64,000 nt of DNA from positions 1 to 64,000 of the forward strand of contig CAWGRQ010000048.1 in the NCBI GenBank assembly GCA_963824985.1. The letters run 5' to 3'. Position 1 is the stretch's first letter; every line of letters starts with the position of its first letter. A model generated the notes under the pieces. It saw only the letters and a list, made by a program, of their open reading frames with translations, was not told the origin of the DNA and made no database searches. Below are positions 63,754-64,000 of the stretch, in pieces. The stretch is from JAFNAG01 sp963824985 (GTDB taxonomy: Bacteria; Acidobacteriota; UBA6911). Both the position numbers and the translations under genes were made by a program.

Positions 63754-64000
63754 GGCGCCTGGGCAAAGATCAAGTTGGCTGCATAAGCGGACGGCGGGCC
63801 GGGGACACCATCATCTGCCGGGTTGTAAGGCTTCCAGGTATCTTATCGGCATCACCCGACTGAGGATTCCATGAATTTGTGTACCGGTGGGACAGGGGAG
63901 TGTGGTCCTATCGCGTAGAATGTTACAATAAACGCTAAGGCGGGGTATCCGGCCGCCCGCGGCGGCCATTGCAGCCTGGCCCCAATATCAAAGGAGATCT
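63754..64000. promoter_or_regulatory. non-coding end of window with a ribosome binding site
   Basis: No gene is seen here. The last bases end in AAAGGAGATCT, a strong ribosome binding site on the plus strand, so a plus-strand gene very probably begins just past the window. The stretch before it may hold that gene's promoter (AGAATGTTACAATAAACG), divergent from the pseudokinase. Confidence 0.4.

Overview
The window looks like chromosomal DNA of a GC-rich soil- or sediment-type Acidobacteriota. This is inferred from gene content: a long duplicated-permease ABC transporter preceded by a PadR repressor, several secreted VWFA, TPR-CHAT and PEGA-type proteins, Ser/Thr kinases with large C-terminal extensions, several ECF sigma factors and fragments of Oar-like TonB receptors. 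No rRNA or universal marker was available to confirm this. Only one tRNA (Leu, UAA) is present, and there is no CRISPR array.

Layout. 1-9.9 kb is a decayed, mobile-element-rich zone. It holds remnants of a polysaccharide deacetylase, a glycosyltransferase-51 peptidoglycan transglycosylase and an integrase, and an ECF sigma factor fused in frame to the tail of a transposase. It also holds three copies of one insertion sequence (one containing a 263-bp MITE with an intact target duplication), a VWFA-domain secreted protein and a VapBC module. 9.9-19.4 kb carries a 1751-residue Ser/Thr kinase with PEGA repeats, an MFS permease, a field of dispersed palindromic repeats, a start-less tandem FKBP gene and a DUF4097-type lipoprotein. 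19.8-26.5 kb is the metabolic centrepiece. A GntR/UTRA regulator is followed by a nine-gene bacterial microcompartment operon: RpiB, DeoC, a CoA-acylating aldehyde dehydrogenase, BMC-H, BMC-T, three BMC-P vertex proteins and a putative encapsulation-peptide protein. This matches the sugar-phosphate-utilizing (SPU) class. The expected route is pentose or deoxyribose phosphate to acetaldehyde to acetyl-CoA inside a protein shell.

26.5-34.4 kb has repeats, an SRPBCC protein, an M14 metallopeptidase and a perR-katG peroxide-defence pair with matching PerR boxes. 34.4-37.9 kb is a second graveyard with a 285-bp MITE-like element, two toxin-antitoxin modules and fragments of a TonB receptor, transposase, integrase and beta-propeller protein. 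37.9-44 kb holds the PadR-ABC permease pair, a tRNA-Leu and a secreted protein. 44.2-51.5 kb contains a secreted TPR-CHAT protease overlapping an ECF sigma gene and followed by a membrane anti-sigma-like gene. A second ECF/anti-sigma pair and a TonB-like protein come next. 51.5-64 kb carries an esterase, a HerA-like ATPase, gpsA, a sirtuin, a phosphohexomutase, an SDR oxidoreductase, a split TPP-dependent decarboxylase and a large pseudokinase.

The two most notable systems are the SPU microcompartment operon and the periplasmic TPR-CHAT/ECF/anti-sigma operon. The latter has the same parts list as the protease-sigma module of type III-E CRISPR systems but stands alone here. Several otherwise intact genes (kinase, aldehyde dehydrogenase, katG twice) are each broken by exactly one extra base. 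This points to assembly or read error rather than decay in those genes. The 0.4-2.1 kb genes and the insertion sequences look genuinely decayed.
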